A stretch of 39,598 nt of DNA from assembly GCA_913060565.1 (NCBI GenBank), contig CAJXRU010000026.1, positions 1-39,598 on the forward strand. Reading direction: 5' to 3'. The stretch's first letter is position 1, and the number at the start of each line of letters is the position of its first letter. Under the pieces are notes generated by a model. The model ran no database searches and was not told where the DNA came from. It worked only from the letters and a program-made list of their open reading frames with translations. The translations under genes were made by a program, and so were the position numbers. This document shows positions 39,341 to 39,598 of the stretch, one piece after another. This DNA is from an uncultured Gammaproteobacteria bacterium (GTDB lineage Bacteria; Pseudomonadota; Gammaproteobacteria; Enterobacterales; Psychrobiaceae).

Positions 39341-39598
39341 ATGAGTTTAAAATCTGTATCACAAGCGCTGTTAATCGCGTCACTTACCCTAACTCTACCA
39401 GCATGTTCATTTGTTGATTGGTTAGTGTACAAGCAAGACAAACCTCAAGGTAACTTTCTAGAACAAAAAGACATAGACAAATTACGTATTCAAATGACCA
39501 AAGAACAGGTCGCGTTCATCATCGGTCGCCCAATTGTTGACGACATCTACGGTGGCGACAAATGGCGTTACGTTTACCACTTTAAATCAGGCCGTAAT
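39341..39598 (+). CDS. bamE: Outer-membrane assembly factor BamE, 3' end cut by window
   Basis: A small lipoprotein of the BAM complex that inserts beta-barrel proteins in the outer membrane. 86 codons are visible without a stop, so it runs off the window. The signal peptide ends at a lipobox LPAC (Cys22). The mature start (FVDWLVYKQDKPQGNFLEQKDIDKL) and MTKEQVAFIIGRPIVDDIYGGDKWRYVYHF are the SmpA/OmlA signature, with the expected PQGNFL and GRP motifs. GAGGAA precedes the ATG by two bases of spacer plus AC. Read as its own transcript downstream of lpxH. Confidence 0.93.
   Translation, partial: MSLKSVSQALLIASLTLTLPACSFVDWLVYKQDKPQGNFLEQKDIDKLRIQMTKEQVAFIIGRPIVDDIYGGDKWRYVYHFKSGRN

Overview
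The window looks like one end of a draft contig from a marine gammaproteobacterium of the Alteromonadales type (Colwellia/Thalassotalea/Pseudoalteromonas-like; inferred from gene content and moderate AT-richness, not from a database search). Supporting signs are the cysS-ppiB-lpxH-bamE neighbourhood, an S46 peptidase and a lipoprotein prolyl oligopeptidase, an H-NOX nitric-oxide sensing locus, MetJ-type met boxes before metA, and a DUF3581-like gene. The first 41 bases are not genomic: they are an Illumina Nextera i5 index (S503) plus the read-1 transposase adapter, so the first gene is cut by the contig edge and its apparent ATG is adapter. The right edge cuts bamE.

Layout. (1) 42-1583, + strand: end of an exopolysaccharide (EPS) block with a WecG/TagA/CpsF glycosyltransferase and an initiating sugar-phosphate transferase. 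(2) 1684-3529, - strand: an AT-rich cargo of three poorly known genes (Cys-rich acidic protein, small secreted protein, GIY-YIG nuclease-domain protein). (3) 3530-3943: a 414-base regulatory region with a good sigma-54 promoter match, an inverted repeat and an FNR-like palindrome. (4) 3944-9901, +: EPS export and assembly operon (Wza-like, Wzz-like, Wzy/ligase-like, pyruvyltransferase, GT2). (5) 9894-12735, -: degenerate HD-GYP response regulator, H-NOX and histidine kinase, convergent with and overlapping the EPS operon. (6) 12892-16947, -: valine/isoleucine catabolism (thiolase, enoyl-CoA hydratase, 3-hydroxyisobutyryl-CoA hydrolase, 3-hydroxyisobutyrate dehydrogenase). (7) 17105-20073, -: two overlapping periplasmic TPR membrane proteins, one ending in a degenerate GGDEF domain. 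(8) 20165-21100, -: metA under a four-unit met-box array. (9) 21322-28038, +: prolyl oligopeptidase, secreted alpha/beta hydrolase, an ECF sigma factor fused to a membrane domain, and an S46 dipeptidyl-peptidase. (10) 28039-28520: gene-free, with a 153-bp fold-back element and a strong 14-bp hairpin. (11) 28521-34675: lysine/hydroxylysine locus, with two saccharopine dehydrogenases on - and, divergently on +, a kinase-aminotransferase fusion and an NhaC-type antiporter. (12) 34687-39598: GST, DUF3581, cysS, ppiB, lpxH and partial bamE.

The most interesting system is region 11. The 781-residue fusion resembles human hydroxylysine kinase (HYKK) joined to a class-III aminotransferase fold of the 5-phosphohydroxy-lysine phospho-lyase (PHYKPL) type. 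Both PHYKPL and the saccharopine pathway produce 2-aminoadipate semialdehyde, so the divergent genes would feed lysine and hydroxylysine into one intermediate. A 13-bp direct repeat in the shared promoter could coordinate them. With the secreted peptidases nearby, this suggests use of protein, perhaps collagen-like protein. A second theme is a nitric-oxide and cyclic-di-GMP-type signalling locus directly abutting an EPS operon with a likely sigma-54 promoter.
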